NCBI GenBank assembly: GCA_000715635.1
Contig: KL569118.1
Coordinates: 1 to 10,807, forward strand
Direction: 5' to 3'
Length of the DNA: 10,807 bases
DNA from: Streptomyces violaceus
Lineage (GTDB): Bacteria; Actinomycetota; Actinomycetes; Streptomycetales; Streptomycetaceae
Numbering within the stretch: the first letter of the stretch is position 1; each line of letters opens with the position of its first letter. Both the position numbers and the translations under genes were made by a program. This document shows positions 1 to 6,052 of this stretch, in pieces. A model generated the notes under the pieces. The model was not told the origin of the DNA and did no database searches. It worked only from the letters and a program-made list of their open reading frames with translations.

Positions 1-1
1 G

Positions 2-667
2 CTGCTGCCGACCGGGCAGGCGTCGGCGGCCTCGTACAGCGTGACGATGAAGGGGTACGCCTTCTCACCCGCGAGCCTGAGCGTCCCGGCCGGGTCCACG
101 GTGACCTGGACCAACCAGGACACGGCACCGCACGACGTGAAGACCACCTCGGGCCCGGTCTCGATCCACTCCCCGATGCTCGACAAGGGGCAGAGCTGGA
201 GCTTCACGTTCACCACGGCCGGGTCGTACGGCTACGTCTGCACCGTCCACCCGAACATGACGGCCGGGATCACGGTCCGCGCTGCGGCACCGACGGCGAC
301 GGCGGCACCGACGGCGCACGAGCACCACACCGGCTCCTCCTCGGGACACCGGGCGCCCGCGCCGAGCCGCACCACGCCGAGCAGCGGGCCGCCGGCGACG
401 CGCATGCCGTCCTCGCCGCCGCCCTCCGCCGCGTCCACCGCCTCCCCGGCGGCCGCGGGCCAGTCACCGCAGGCGTCCCCGTCGGCCCCGGCCGCACAGG
501 TCGCGCAGCAGCAGCCCCAGACGACCGCCTCTGCCACCCGCCCCCTCGACCCCCTGCTCGTGCTGACCGGCATCGTCGCCGGTGTCGCGGTGCTGTGCCT
601 GCTCCTGGTCGGCTCCCGGGCGTCCGCTCCCCAGGCACCCAGGACGCCCCGGGAGGAGGAGGCGTAG
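2..667 (+). CDS. Membrane-anchored cupredoxin (type-1 copper protein), 5' end outside window
   Basis: The frame is open from the window edge, so the true start and most of the signal peptide lie upstream; the GTG at 41 is an internal valine. The first visible residues (LLPTGQASAASYSV) look like the end of a signal peptide with an Ala-rich cleavage site. Visible residues 14-100 form a plastocyanin/amicyanin-like fold. Copper ligands are visible: His in APHDV (about residue 44) and the C-x2-H-x2-M motif YVCTVHPNM (about 80, 83, 86). A roughly 85-residue Ala/Pro/Ser/Thr-rich linker follows and includes a HEHH cluster. One hydrophobic segment (about 183-203) and a short tail (SRASAPQ...EEEA) end the protein. 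The inferred role is extracytoplasmic electron transfer or copper handling on the outer membrane face; the partner is unknown. It ends 18 bp from the convergent CGNR gene with no clear terminator between them. Confidence 0.85.
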   Translation: MLPTGQASAASYSVTMKGYAFSPASLSVPAGSTVTWTNQDTAPHDVKTTSGPVSIHSPMLDKGQSWSFTFTTAGSYGYVCTVHPNMTAGITVRAAAPTATAAPTAHEHHTGSSSGHRAPAPSRTTPSSGPPATRMPSSPPPSAASTASPAAAGQSPQASPSAPAAQVAQQQPQTTASATRPLDPLLVLTGIVAGVAVLCLLLVGSRASAPQAPRTPREEEA

Positions 668-685
668 GTTCGCCGTTCGCGCAGG

Positions 686-1189
686 TCAGCCCTTCGCCCG
701 GTAGCGGCGCATCTTCGCCCGGGCCCCGCACACCTGCATCGAGCACCAACGGCCCCGGCCGGCCGGGCTGCGGTCGTAGTACGCCCAGAGGCAGTCGGCG
801 GCCTCGCAGGCCTTGAGCCGGGTCCAGGTGCCGGCGACCAGGGCCTCGGCGACGGCGGCGGCGATACGGGAGAGCAGGGGACCCTCATCTGCCGGGGCGA
901 GGGTCGCCGAGCCGTCCCGCCGGTCGACCGCCACCAGCAGCGGCGCCCCGGCCAGCAGGTCGCCCAGCGGGGTCACCTCGCGGTGCGGCGGATGGCCCGC
1001 GTGGGCGAGCAGGACCGCGCGCAGGGACTCACGCAGCGCGCTGGCGTCCGCGACCTCGTCCCGCGTGATCCCCAAGCGTGCCCGGCCCTCCGCCGTGTCC
1101 AGCGAGTCGGCACCCGACTCGATGTCCAGCGTGTTCACCAGGGCCTCGACCAGGGCCAGGCCGCCGGGCGCGGGCGATCTCTCCGTCAT
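686..1189 (-). CDS. CGNR zinc-finger protein (ABATE domain), putative transcriptional regulator
   Basis: The protein has 167 residues. The N-terminal part (about 10-115) matches the ABATE stress-response domain layout: alpha-helical, with a 'VNTLD' start and an 'LRESLRAVL' helix. The C-terminal part (about 120-165) is the CGNR zinc finger: Cys128-x4-Cys133, then Cys149-x4-Cys154, in KACEAADCLWAYYDRS...RWCSMQVCGARAKMRRYR. The family's signature CGNR reads CGAR here, but all four zinc cysteines remain. The basic end suggests nucleic-acid binding; members are generally taken to be transcription regulators, though few are characterised. The start at 1189 is chosen because TACGGT lies six bases upstream, which fits a leaderless transcript; the only Shine-Dalgarno-like AGAGG is 12 nt away. 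An upstream in-frame ATG at 1234 would run into the operator region. It is divergent from the VOC genes and is a candidate regulator of them. Confidence 0.85.
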   Translation of the reverse strand: MTERSPAPGGLALVEALVNTLDIESGADSLDTAEGRARLGITRDEVADASALRESLRAVLLAHAGHPPHREVTPLGDLLAGAPLLVAVDRRDGSATLAPADEGPLLSRIAAAVAEALVAGTWTRLKACEAADCLWAYYDRSPAGRGRWCSMQVCGARAKMRRYRAKG

Positions 1190-1195
1190 GGCTGG

Positions 1196-1201
1196 ACCGT
1201 A
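1196..1201 (-). promoter_or_regulatory. -10 box (TACGGT), leaderless start of the CGNR gene
   Basis: On the minus strand TACGGT is followed by exactly six bases (CCAGCC) and then ATG, so transcription would begin at or next to the start codon. No good -35 hexamer is seen. The GGTTACC at 1223-1229 lies where the -35 region would be, so a protein bound there could control this promoter. Confidence 0.5.
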
Positions 1202-1222
1202 CCTCTCGCTTTTCCCTTGCGA

Positions 1223-1283
1223 GGTTACCGTCAATGGGGGAGCATGCAGTAACGGTTACCGGTTACATGACTCTGAAGGTAAC
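1223..1283. promoter_or_regulatory. Cluster of five GTTAC/GTAAC half-sites between CGNR and VOC genes
   Basis: Half-sites are GTTAC 1224-1228, GTAAC 1249-1253, GTTAC 1255-1259, GTTAC 1262-1266 and GTAAC 1279-1283. The core GTAACgGTTAC (1249-1259) is a perfect 11-nt dyad, extended by a third copy in direct repeat. The cluster fills the divergent intergenic region and ends 21 bp before the first VOC start, covering the space expected for both promoters. AT-containing repeats of this kind stand out in such GC-rich DNA. The binding protein is not shown; the adjacent CGNR protein is the natural candidate. Confidence 0.55.
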
Positions 1284-1304
1284 AGCGACTTCGAGGAGGA
1301 AGTC

Positions 1305-1676
1305 ATGGCTCTCGCCAAGCTGGGCGTCGTCGTCCTGGACTGTCCCGATCCGCGTGCACTGGCCGGCTTCTACGCCGAGGTGCTCGGCGGCACCCCCACG
1401 GTGGAGGCCGACGACTCGGGCGAGTGGGTCGACCTGAAGGTGCCGGGCGGCACACCGCTGGCCTTCCAGGCCGCCCCCGGGTTCGTACCCCCGACGTGGC
1501 CGTCGCCCGACGGCTCGCAGCAGTTCCACCTCGACCTGGACGTGGAGGACCTGGACGCGGCCGAGAAGGGCGTGCTGGCGCTCGGCGCGAAGCCGCTGGA
1601 CGCCGAGGACCGGACGCGGACCTTCCGGGTTTACGCCGACCCGGCCGGGCACCCGTTCTGCCTCTGCGCCTGCTGA
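1305..1676 (+). CDS. VOC-family (glyoxalase-like) protein, first of a tandem pair
   Basis: The protein has 123 residues, the usual size for a one-domain glyoxalase-like (Glyoxalase_6 type) protein carrying two beta-alpha-beta-beta-beta modules. Typical signatures are VVVLDCPDPRALAGFY near the N-terminus, WVDLKVPGG and LAFQAAPGF in the middle, QQFHLDLDVEDL starting the second module, and FRVYADPAGHPFCLC at the C-terminus. Only the His of QFHLD is an obvious metal-ligand candidate; the first-strand ligand is replaced by Val/Leu and the C-terminal Glu position by Cys, so it may not be a metal-dependent lyase. The substrate is unknown. The start is set by GAGGAGG at 1293-1299, five bases before ATG; the longer in-frame extension to 813 is the antisense of the CGNR gene. 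It is co-transcribed with the next gene 14 bp downstream. Confidence 0.85.
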   Translation: MALAKLGVVVLDCPDPRALAGFYAEVLGGTPTVEADDSGEWVDLKVPGGTPLAFQAAPGFVPPTWPSPDGSQQFHLDLDVEDLDAAEKGVLALGAKPLDAEDRTRTFRVYADPAGHPFCLCAC

Positions 1677-1690
1677 CACCGGGAGGCCTC

Positions 1691-2083
1691 ATGTCCGCTG
1701 TGGCACATTTCCGTTCCGTGGTCGTCGACTGCCCCGACCCGCGCGAGCTGGCCCGCTTCTACGCGCGGGTCGGCGGCGGCACCCCCGAGGACGACGACCC
1801 CGACTGGGTGGTGCTGCGCCTCCCCGGCGGGCCCCGGCTCGCCTTCCAGCGCTCGCCCGGGTACACCCCGCCGGAGTGGCCCCGGTCCGACCGCAACGCC
1901 CAGCAGTTCCACCTGGACTTCGACGGTGGTGCGACCTGGGAGGAGATCGACGCGGCCGAGGAGCGGGTGCTGGCGCTGGGAGCGCGGGTGCTCGACAAGG
2001 AGGACTACGAGAAGAAGGACTTCCGGGTCTACGCGGACCCGGTGGGTCACCCGTTCTGCCTCTGCCGGATCGCGCACGACTGA
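1691..2083 (+). CDS. VOC-family (glyoxalase-like) protein, second of a tandem pair
   Basis: The protein has 130 residues and is clearly homologous to the preceding one along its whole length. Shared landmarks include DCPDPRELARFYARV, LRLPGGPRLAFQ, a PPEWP segment, QQFHLDFD, EERVLALGARVLD and FRVYADPVGHPFCLC. It differs by a three- to four-residue insertion after QFHLDFD (GGATWEE) and by a short C-terminal tail (RIAHD) in place of the first protein's Cys-containing end. GGGAGG at 1681-1686 lies four bases before the ATG. The two genes form a two-gene operon made by tandem duplication; VOC proteins often act as dimers, so a heterodimer is conceivable but not shown. The substrate is unknown, and the same lack of a complete metal-ligand set applies. 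The stop codon lies inside a large inverted repeat shared with the intergenic region. Confidence 0.85.
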   Translation: MSAVAHFRSVVVDCPDPRELARFYARVGGGTPEDDDPDWVVLRLPGGPRLAFQRSPGYTPPEWPRSDRNAQQFHLDFDGGATWEEIDAAEERVLALGARVLDKEDYEKKDFRVYADPVGHPFCLCRIAHD

Positions 2084-2113
2084 TCCGGCCGGGGCGGCAG
2101 AAAGGCAGAACGG
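2051..2113. terminator. Large inverted repeat spanning the VOC2 stop, likely bidirectional terminator
   Basis: CCGTTCTGCC (2051-2060) pairs perfectly with GGCAGAACGG (2104-2113). Inside it TCTGCC (2061-2066) pairs with GGCAGA (2096-2101), and CCGGATC (2065-2071) can pair with GATCCGG (2082-2088) as an inner hairpin. It lies at the junction of convergent genes. There is no T-run on either side, so this would be a hairpin-only terminator of the kind often seen in streptomycetes. Confidence 0.5.
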
Positions 2114-2129
2114 CGGGAGGGCCGGACGG

Positions 2130-3263
2130 TTATGCGTCCAGCTCCGAGATCGTCGCCGTCGACGGCGCACGACGCTGCTGGGCGGCGCGTGCGGTGAAGT
2201 CGGCCCCGCGCAGGACGCGCTGGACGTTGCCCCAGGTCAGGAGGGCCACATCGCCCTCCTCCCAGCCGCGCCGCAGCAGCTCCGCGATCAGCCGCGGATA
2301 GCAGGAGACGTCGCCGAGTTCCTGCGGATGGGCCGAGCCGGAGTCGTAGGTGCCGGACAGTCCGACGCACTGCGCTCCGGCCACGGCACGGATGTGGTCG
2401 AGGTGGTCGGCGACGTCACGGACGGTCGGGCCGGTCTGCTCGGCCGTCAGCGGCACCAGGCACAGCCCCTTGGCGGCGCCCAGCTCCGCCAGCAGGTCGT
2501 CGGGGAGGTTGACCGGGTGGGGGCGGATCGCGCGAGCCGCGGAGCGGCTGAACAGCACGGGTGCCCGGGAGAGGCTCAGCACGCGGCGGACGGTCTGCTC
2601 CGGGGCGCCGGAGAGGTCCGCGATGACACCGAGCCGGTTCATCTCGCGCACGACCTCCTCGCCGAACCGGGTCAGCCCCGCGTCGCTCGCCCAGGACACA
2701 CCGGTCAGCGTCAGGGCCCGCAGGCCGAGGAGATGCAGCTGGCGCAGGGTGCCCAGCGAGTCGCCCACGGCCGAGGCGCCGGCGGGGCCGAGGAGCACGG
2801 CGACGCGGCCGCAGTTGCGGGCGTCGGCGACCTGCCCGGCGGTACAGGCGGGCCGCAGGCCCTCGTCGCAGGTGCGGACGATGCTCTTCGCCAGGTCGAG
2901 CTGCTCCAGGGTGGCGCCGACGGCCCGGTCGCCGTCGAGGCCCTCGGGCAGGTGCAGCGACCAGAACAGCGCGCCCACGTGGCCGCGGCGCAGCCGGGGC
3001 ACGTCCGTGCCGACGGTGCTCTCGCCGTCCTCTAGGTCGTAGTAGGACAGGCGCTTGAGCGCCCAGGGCAGTCCGTTGTACCCGTCGGCGACGGGGTGGG
3101 CGGCGAGGACGGCATGGGCCCGGGTCAGGGGCGCGTCGTCCGGATCGGAGACAGGCTCGTAGGGCTCCGCCGCGACGACACCCTCGTCGGGGTACTGCTC
3201 GGTCAGGTCGTCGAACTCTCCGGCTGCGGCGGCCGGGCGCAGGTCGTGCTGGAGATCTGCCAT
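2130..3263 (-). CDS. M19 membrane-dipeptidase homologue lacking all metal ligands (probable pseudoenzyme)
   Basis: The protein has 377 residues with an intact reading frame, clearly paralogous to the active dipeptidase at 4869-6047: VADGxNxLPWAL near residue 59, TDVPRLRRGHVGALFWS, ATLEQLD, SLGTLRQL, VVREMNRLG, VADHLDHIRAVAG and a matching C-terminus (ATISELDA versus ATIESLDG). Every family metal-ligand position is changed: the His and Asp of DGHND are Tyr62 and Gly64, the bridging Glu is Ala161, the DLSH His is Gly219, the FSH His is Arg240 and the GGD Asp is Thr305. The THN histidine is Gly188. About 45 residues between the fourth and fifth conserved blocks are missing, and an acidic extension of about 45 residues precedes the domain. 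GGAG lies just upstream of the ATG. It probably binds a ligand or partner without hydrolysis. It could be co-transcribed with merR, 111 bp upstream. Confidence 0.85.
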   Translation of the reverse strand: MADLQHDLRPAAAAGEFDDLTEQYPDEGVVAAEPYEPVSDPDDAPLTRAHAVLAAHPVADGYNGLPWALKRLSYYDLEDGESTVGTDVPRLRRGHVGALFWSLHLPEGLDGDRAVGATLEQLDLAKSIVRTCDEGLRPACTAGQVADARNCGRVAVLLGPAGASAVGDSLGTLRQLHLLGLRALTLTGVSWASDAGLTRFGEEVVREMNRLGVIADLSGAPEQTVRRVLSLSRAPVLFSRSAARAIRPHPVNLPDDLLAELGAAKGLCLVPLTAEQTGPTVRDVADHLDHIRAVAGAQCVGLSGTYDSGSAHPQELGDVSCYPRLIAELLRRGWEEGDVALLTWGNVQRVLRGADFTARAAQQRRAPSTATISELDA

Positions 3264-3283
3264 GGCGGCTCCGTACGGTGCTC

Positions 3284-3298
3284 GTGACGTACGGTCAC
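3284..3298. promoter_or_regulatory. Inverted repeat GTGAC-n5-GTCAC upstream of the pseudo-dipeptidase
   Basis: GTGAC (3284-3288) and GTCAC (3294-3298) flank GTACG, 21 bp before the ATG of the leftward gene. CGTACGGT also occurs twice here (3272-3279 and 3288-3295). It could be an operator or part of the promoter; no clear -10 box was recognised. Confidence 0.3.
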
Positions 3299-3374
3299 CG
3301 TCGCACGGAGCGAGGGGCCGTTCCTGGTGAGCGGGGCGTTCGGAGTACGGCCCCGGCCTCGGACGGGCGGGCTC

Positions 3375-3734
3375 TCAGGGCAGCCGGGCCGCGTCGATCA
3401 CCTCGTCCAGGGTGTCCCGGGAGCGGACCAGGTCGGCGATCATCCGGTCGATGCGGGCGCGCTCGGCGGTGAGGTTGGCGACCAGGCTGGGGGTGGCACG
3501 GACCGAGGGGCCGCCGTCCGCGTCCCGCATGCACGGCAGCAGCTGGACGATCTTCTCGCTGCACAGTCCCGCCGCGAACAGCTCCTGGATCCGGATGACC
3601 CGGTCCACGGCCGCCTCCGGGTACTCCCGGTGTCCCCCGGGCGTCCGCTCGGCGGAGAGCATGCCCTGCTTCTCGTAGTAGCGCAGCGACCGCTCGCTGA
3701 CGTTGGTACGCCGGGCCAGTTCACCGATCCGCAC
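3375..3734 (-). CDS. MerR-family transcriptional regulator
   Basis: The protein has 119 residues from the chosen GTG. The N-terminal winged helix-turn-helix is typical: RIGELARRTNVSERSLRYYEKQGML, then RTPGGHREYPEAAVDRVIRIQEL. A dimerisation helix follows near the C-terminus (LTAERARIDRMIADLVRSRDTLDEV). Two cysteines (about 58 and 68, in GLCSEK and LLPCM) lie at the start of the effector region and could sense redox state or electrophiles, but this is inference. The start is chosen at GTG 3734 because GGGAG lies five bases upstream and the protein then begins, as most MerR proteins do, right at the helix-turn-helix. The alternative ATG at 3761 has no ribosome site and lies inside the operator dyad. 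It is divergent from the alkene reductase and very probably controls it and itself. Confidence 0.85.
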   Translation of the reverse strand: MRIGELARRTNVSERSLRYYEKQGMLSAERTPGGHREYPEAAVDRVIRIQELFAAGLCSEKIVQLLPCMRDADGGPSVRATPSLVANLTAERARIDRMIADLVRSRDTLDEVIDAARLP

Positions 3735-3739
3735 GTCCA

Positions 3740-3744
3740 CTCCC
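3740..3744 (-). promoter_or_regulatory. Ribosome-binding site (GGGAG) deciding the merR start
   Basis: GGGAG on the minus strand is followed by five bases and GTG at 3734. This favours the shorter MerR protein over the ATG at 3761, which has no such site. Confidence 0.55.
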
Positions 3745-3748
3745 GCTC

Positions 3749-3780
3749 TTGATTCTGACATGCGTGTCAGGTTCTAGCGT
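3749..3780 (+). promoter_or_regulatory. MerR-type promoter with operator dyad for the alkene reductase
   Basis: TTGATT (-35, 3749-3754) and TAGCGT (-10, 3775-3780) are separated by 20 bp, longer than the usual 17-18 bp. The spacer is largely the dyad CTGACA-TGCG-TGTCAG (3755-3770). A dyad in an overlong spacer is the classic MerR-activated layout, in which the regulator twists the DNA to align the two boxes. The -10 ends six bases before the ATG at 3787, so the transcript should be leaderless; the AAGGG between is too close to act as a ribosome site. Confidence 0.7.
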
Positions 3781-3786
3781 AAGGGC

Positions 3787-4920
3787 ATGACGCAGCACAC
3801 GACAGCACTCTTCGAACCGGCTCGTCTCCCCGGGCTGGACCTGCCCAACCGTCTGGTGATGGCGCCCCTGACCCGCAACAGGGCCGAGGCCGACGGCACC
3901 CCGACCCCGCTCATGGCCACGTACTACGCCCAGCGCGCCTCGGCCGGGCTGATCATCGCCGAGGCCTCGACACCGAACCCGGTCGGGCAGACGTATCCGA
4001 ACATCACCGCCGTCCACAGCCCGGCGCATGTGGCCGGCTGGCGGCAGGTCACGGACGCCGTACGGGACGCGGGCGGGCGGATGTTCCTGCAGCTCCAGCA
4101 CGGCGGTCGGGTCGGCCACCCGGCGACCAGCGGGCTGACGCCCGTCGCGCCCTCGCCTGTCGCGCTCCCCGAGACGATCTTCACGCCGGAGGGCCACCGG
4201 CCGGCCGTGGTGCCCAGGGAGATGACCGCCGAGGACATCCGCACCACCGTCGCCGACTTCGCGAAGGCCGCCCGGAACGCGATCGACGCCGGGTTCGAGG
4301 GGGTGGAGGTGCACTCCGCCAACGGCCACCTCCTGCACCAGTTCCTGGCCGCGAACACCAACCTGCGCACCGACGGCTACGGCGGACCGGTCGCGGACCG
4401 GATCCGCTTCACGGCCGAGGTGACCGAGGCCGTGGCCGCCGAGATCGGCGCCGGGCGCGTGGGACTCAGGATCTCCCCCGGCAACACCGTCAACGGCATC
4501 GCGGAGGGCGAGACCGAGGAGCTCTACCCGGCACTCGCCGAGCGGCTCGGCGGGCTGGGGCTCGCCTATCTGCACCTGGGGTATGCCGACCCCGAGACCC
4601 CGGTGTACCGGAAGATGCGCGCCGCATGGCCCGGGGTGATCATCGCCAACCCGGTGCTGGAGGAGATCTCCACCGAGGGCGTACGCCGGGCGTCCGAGGC
4701 GCTGCTGGCCGCCGGGGCGGACCTGATCGCCCTCGGCCGGCCCTTCCTCGCCAATCCCGACCTGGTGACACGGCTGCGGCTCGGGGCGCCCCTGAACGAG
4801 ATGCGCGACCGCTACTTCATGTACGTGGGCGGAGCGGCCGGCTACACCGACTACCCCGCCCTCGACGCTCAGCCGTCGAGCGACTCGATCGTGGCGTTGG
4901 ACGCCGGCCGCGTCGCCTGA
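3787..4920 (+). CDS. Old Yellow Enzyme-family alkene reductase (FMN, NAD(P)H)
   Basis: The protein has 377 residues, the usual family length, and forms an FMN-binding TIM barrel reducing activated C=C bonds of enones, quinones or nitro compounds. Motifs in order: MAPLTRNR (25-32), [26 protein letters not shown] with substrate-binding His176 and Asn179, [16 protein letters not shown], and the phosphate-binding [10 protein letters not shown]. The residue two after Asn179, normally the proton-donor Tyr in HxANGY, is His181. Family members usually end near GYTDYPxL; this one continues about 18 residues, and the tail is read from DNA that also encodes the end of the dipeptidase on the other strand. 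It is divergent from merR and its promoter is MerR-type, so induction by electrophiles or oxidants is likely. The close family (NemA-like) is secure; the physiological substrate is not. Confidence 0.9.
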   Translation: MTQHTTALFEPARLPGLDLPNRLVMAPLTRNRAEADGTPTPLMATYYAQRASAGLIIAEASTPNPVGQTYPNITAVHSPAHVAGWRQVTDAVRDAGGRMFLQLQHGGRVGHPATSGLTPVAPSPVALPETIFTPEGHRPAVVPREMTAEDIRTTVADFAKAARNAIDAGFEGVEVHSANGHLLHQFLAANTNLRTDGYGGPVADRIRFTAEVTEAVAAEIGAGRVGLRISPGNTVNGIAEGETEELYPALAERLGGLGLAYLHLGYADPETPVYRKMRAAWPGVIIANPVLEEISTEGVRRASEALLAAGADLIALGRPFLANPDLVTRLRLGAPLNEMRDRYFMYVGGAAGYTDYPALDAQPSSDSIVALDAGRVA

Positions 4921-6047
4921 AGGCCACGGGCCACGTCCTCGGCCGCGCCCAGCACCCGTACCGCGTTCTTCCAGGTCAGCTTGGCCAGGTCGGCCTTCGA
5001 CCAACCCCGGTCGAGCAGTTCCGCGAGGAGGTTCGGGTAGCCGGAGACGTCGTCCAGGCCGTCGGGGGTGAAGGCCGTGCCGTCGTAGTCGCCGCCGATG
5101 CCGAGGTGGTCGATACCGGCGACCTCGCGCATGTGGTCCAGGTGGTCGGCGACCGTCGCCACCGTCGCGACCGGGCGCGGCCGGCGCTCCTCGAAGGCGC
5201 GGTGGACCTTCATGGCCTCCGCGGTGGTGTCGAGGTGGTGGAAGCCGTGGGCGCGCATGTTCTCGTCGGCCGCGGCCGTCCAGTCCACGGCCGCCTGGAG
5301 CACGAACTTCGGCACGAACGTCACCATCGCGACACCGCCGTTGGCGGGCAGCCGCTCCAGGACGTCGTCCGGGATGTTGCGCGGGTGGTCGCACACGGCC
5401 CGCGCGGAGGAGTGCGAGAAGACCACCGGGGCGGTGCTCGTGTCGAGCGCGTCCCGCATGGTCGTCGCCGCCACGTGGGAGAGGTCGACGAGCATGCCGA
5501 CCCGGTTCATCTCCCGGACGACCTCCCGGCCGAACGCGGTGAGGCCACCGGCCCGCGGCTCGTCGGTCGCGGAGTCCGCCCAGTCCACGTTGTCGTTGTG
5601 GGTGAGGGTCAGGTACCGCACGCCGAGGCCGTACAGACCGCGCAGGGTGCCCAGGGAGTTGGCGATGGAGTGGCCGCCCTCCGCCCCCATGAGGGAGGCG
5701 ATACGGCCCTCCCCGCGCGCGGCCTCCATGTCGGCGGCCGTCAGGGCGGGCCGGAGGTCTTCCGGGTGCCGGGCCAGCAACTGCCGTACGCAGTCGATCT
5801 GTTCGAGGGTGGCCGCGACCGGGTCCGGCGAGTCCGTGCGGACGTACACCGACCAGTACTGCGCACCGACCCCGCCCTGGCGCAGCCGCGGGATGTCGGT
5901 GTGCAGGTGGGCGCTCTGGTCGGCGGCGACATCGCGGGCGTCGAGGTCGTAGCGGACCTGTTCGCGCAGCGCCCAGGGCAGGTCGTTGTGGCCGTCGGCG
6001 ACCGGGAACTCGCGCAGGAGTTCCCGGGCCGACTCCAGGGAGGTCAT
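4869..6047 (-). CDS. Membrane dipeptidase, peptidase family M19 (active, renal-dipeptidase type)
   Basis: The protein has 392 residues and belongs to the amidohydrolase superfamily: a binuclear zinc enzyme that hydrolyses dipeptides, often of L-D type. All metal ligands are visible: His20 and Asp22 in DGHNDLPW, bridging Glu123 in MGAEGGH, His191 in DLSH, His212 in FSHSSAR and Asp320 in GGDYDG; THNDN (about 149-153) supplies the substrate-binding His. Residue numbers agree, from memory, with those described for S. coelicolor Sco3058. No signal peptide is seen, so it should be cytoplasmic. The start at ATG 6047 is preferred because GGGAAG lies eight bases upstream; the in-frame GTG at 6056 overlaps the purE stop as GTGA but has no spaced ribosome site. 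It is the last gene of the purK-purE operon, and its last 52 bp overlap the alkene reductase gene on the opposite strand. Confidence 0.92.
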   Translation of the reverse strand: MTSLESARELLREFPVADGHNDLPWALREQVRYDLDARDVAADQSAHLHTDIPRLRQGGVGAQYWSVYVRTDSPDPVAATLEQIDCVRQLLARHPEDLRPALTAADMEAARGEGRIASLMGAEGGHSIANSLGTLRGLYGLGVRYLTLTHNDNVDWADSATDEPRAGGLTAFGREVVREMNRVGMLVDLSHVAATTMRDALDTSTAPVVFSHSSARAVCDHPRNIPDDVLERLPANGGVAMVTFVPKFVLQAAVDWTAAADENMRAHGFHHLDTTAEAMKVHRAFEERRPRPVATVATVADHLDHMREVAGIDHLGIGGDYDGTAFTPDGLDDVSGYPNLLAELLDRGWSKADLAKLTWKNAVRVLGAAEDVARGLQATRPASNATIESLDG

Positions 6048-6052
6048 CGCCG

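Noticed and set aside
813..1304. In-frame N-terminal extension of VOC1
   Set aside because: This stretch is antisense to the CGNR gene and crosses the operator cluster; the ribosome site at 1293-1299 fixes the start at 1305.
3735..3761. Longer MerR start at ATG 3761
   Set aside because: It has no ribosome site and would place the first codon inside the operator dyad; GTG 3734 has GGGAG five bases upstream.
3721..5394. Minus-strand open frame of 557 codons
   Set aside because: It is the antisense of the alkene reductase and an out-of-frame reading of the dipeptidase; it is Arg/Gly/Pro-rich with no family motif, a typical high-GC shadow.
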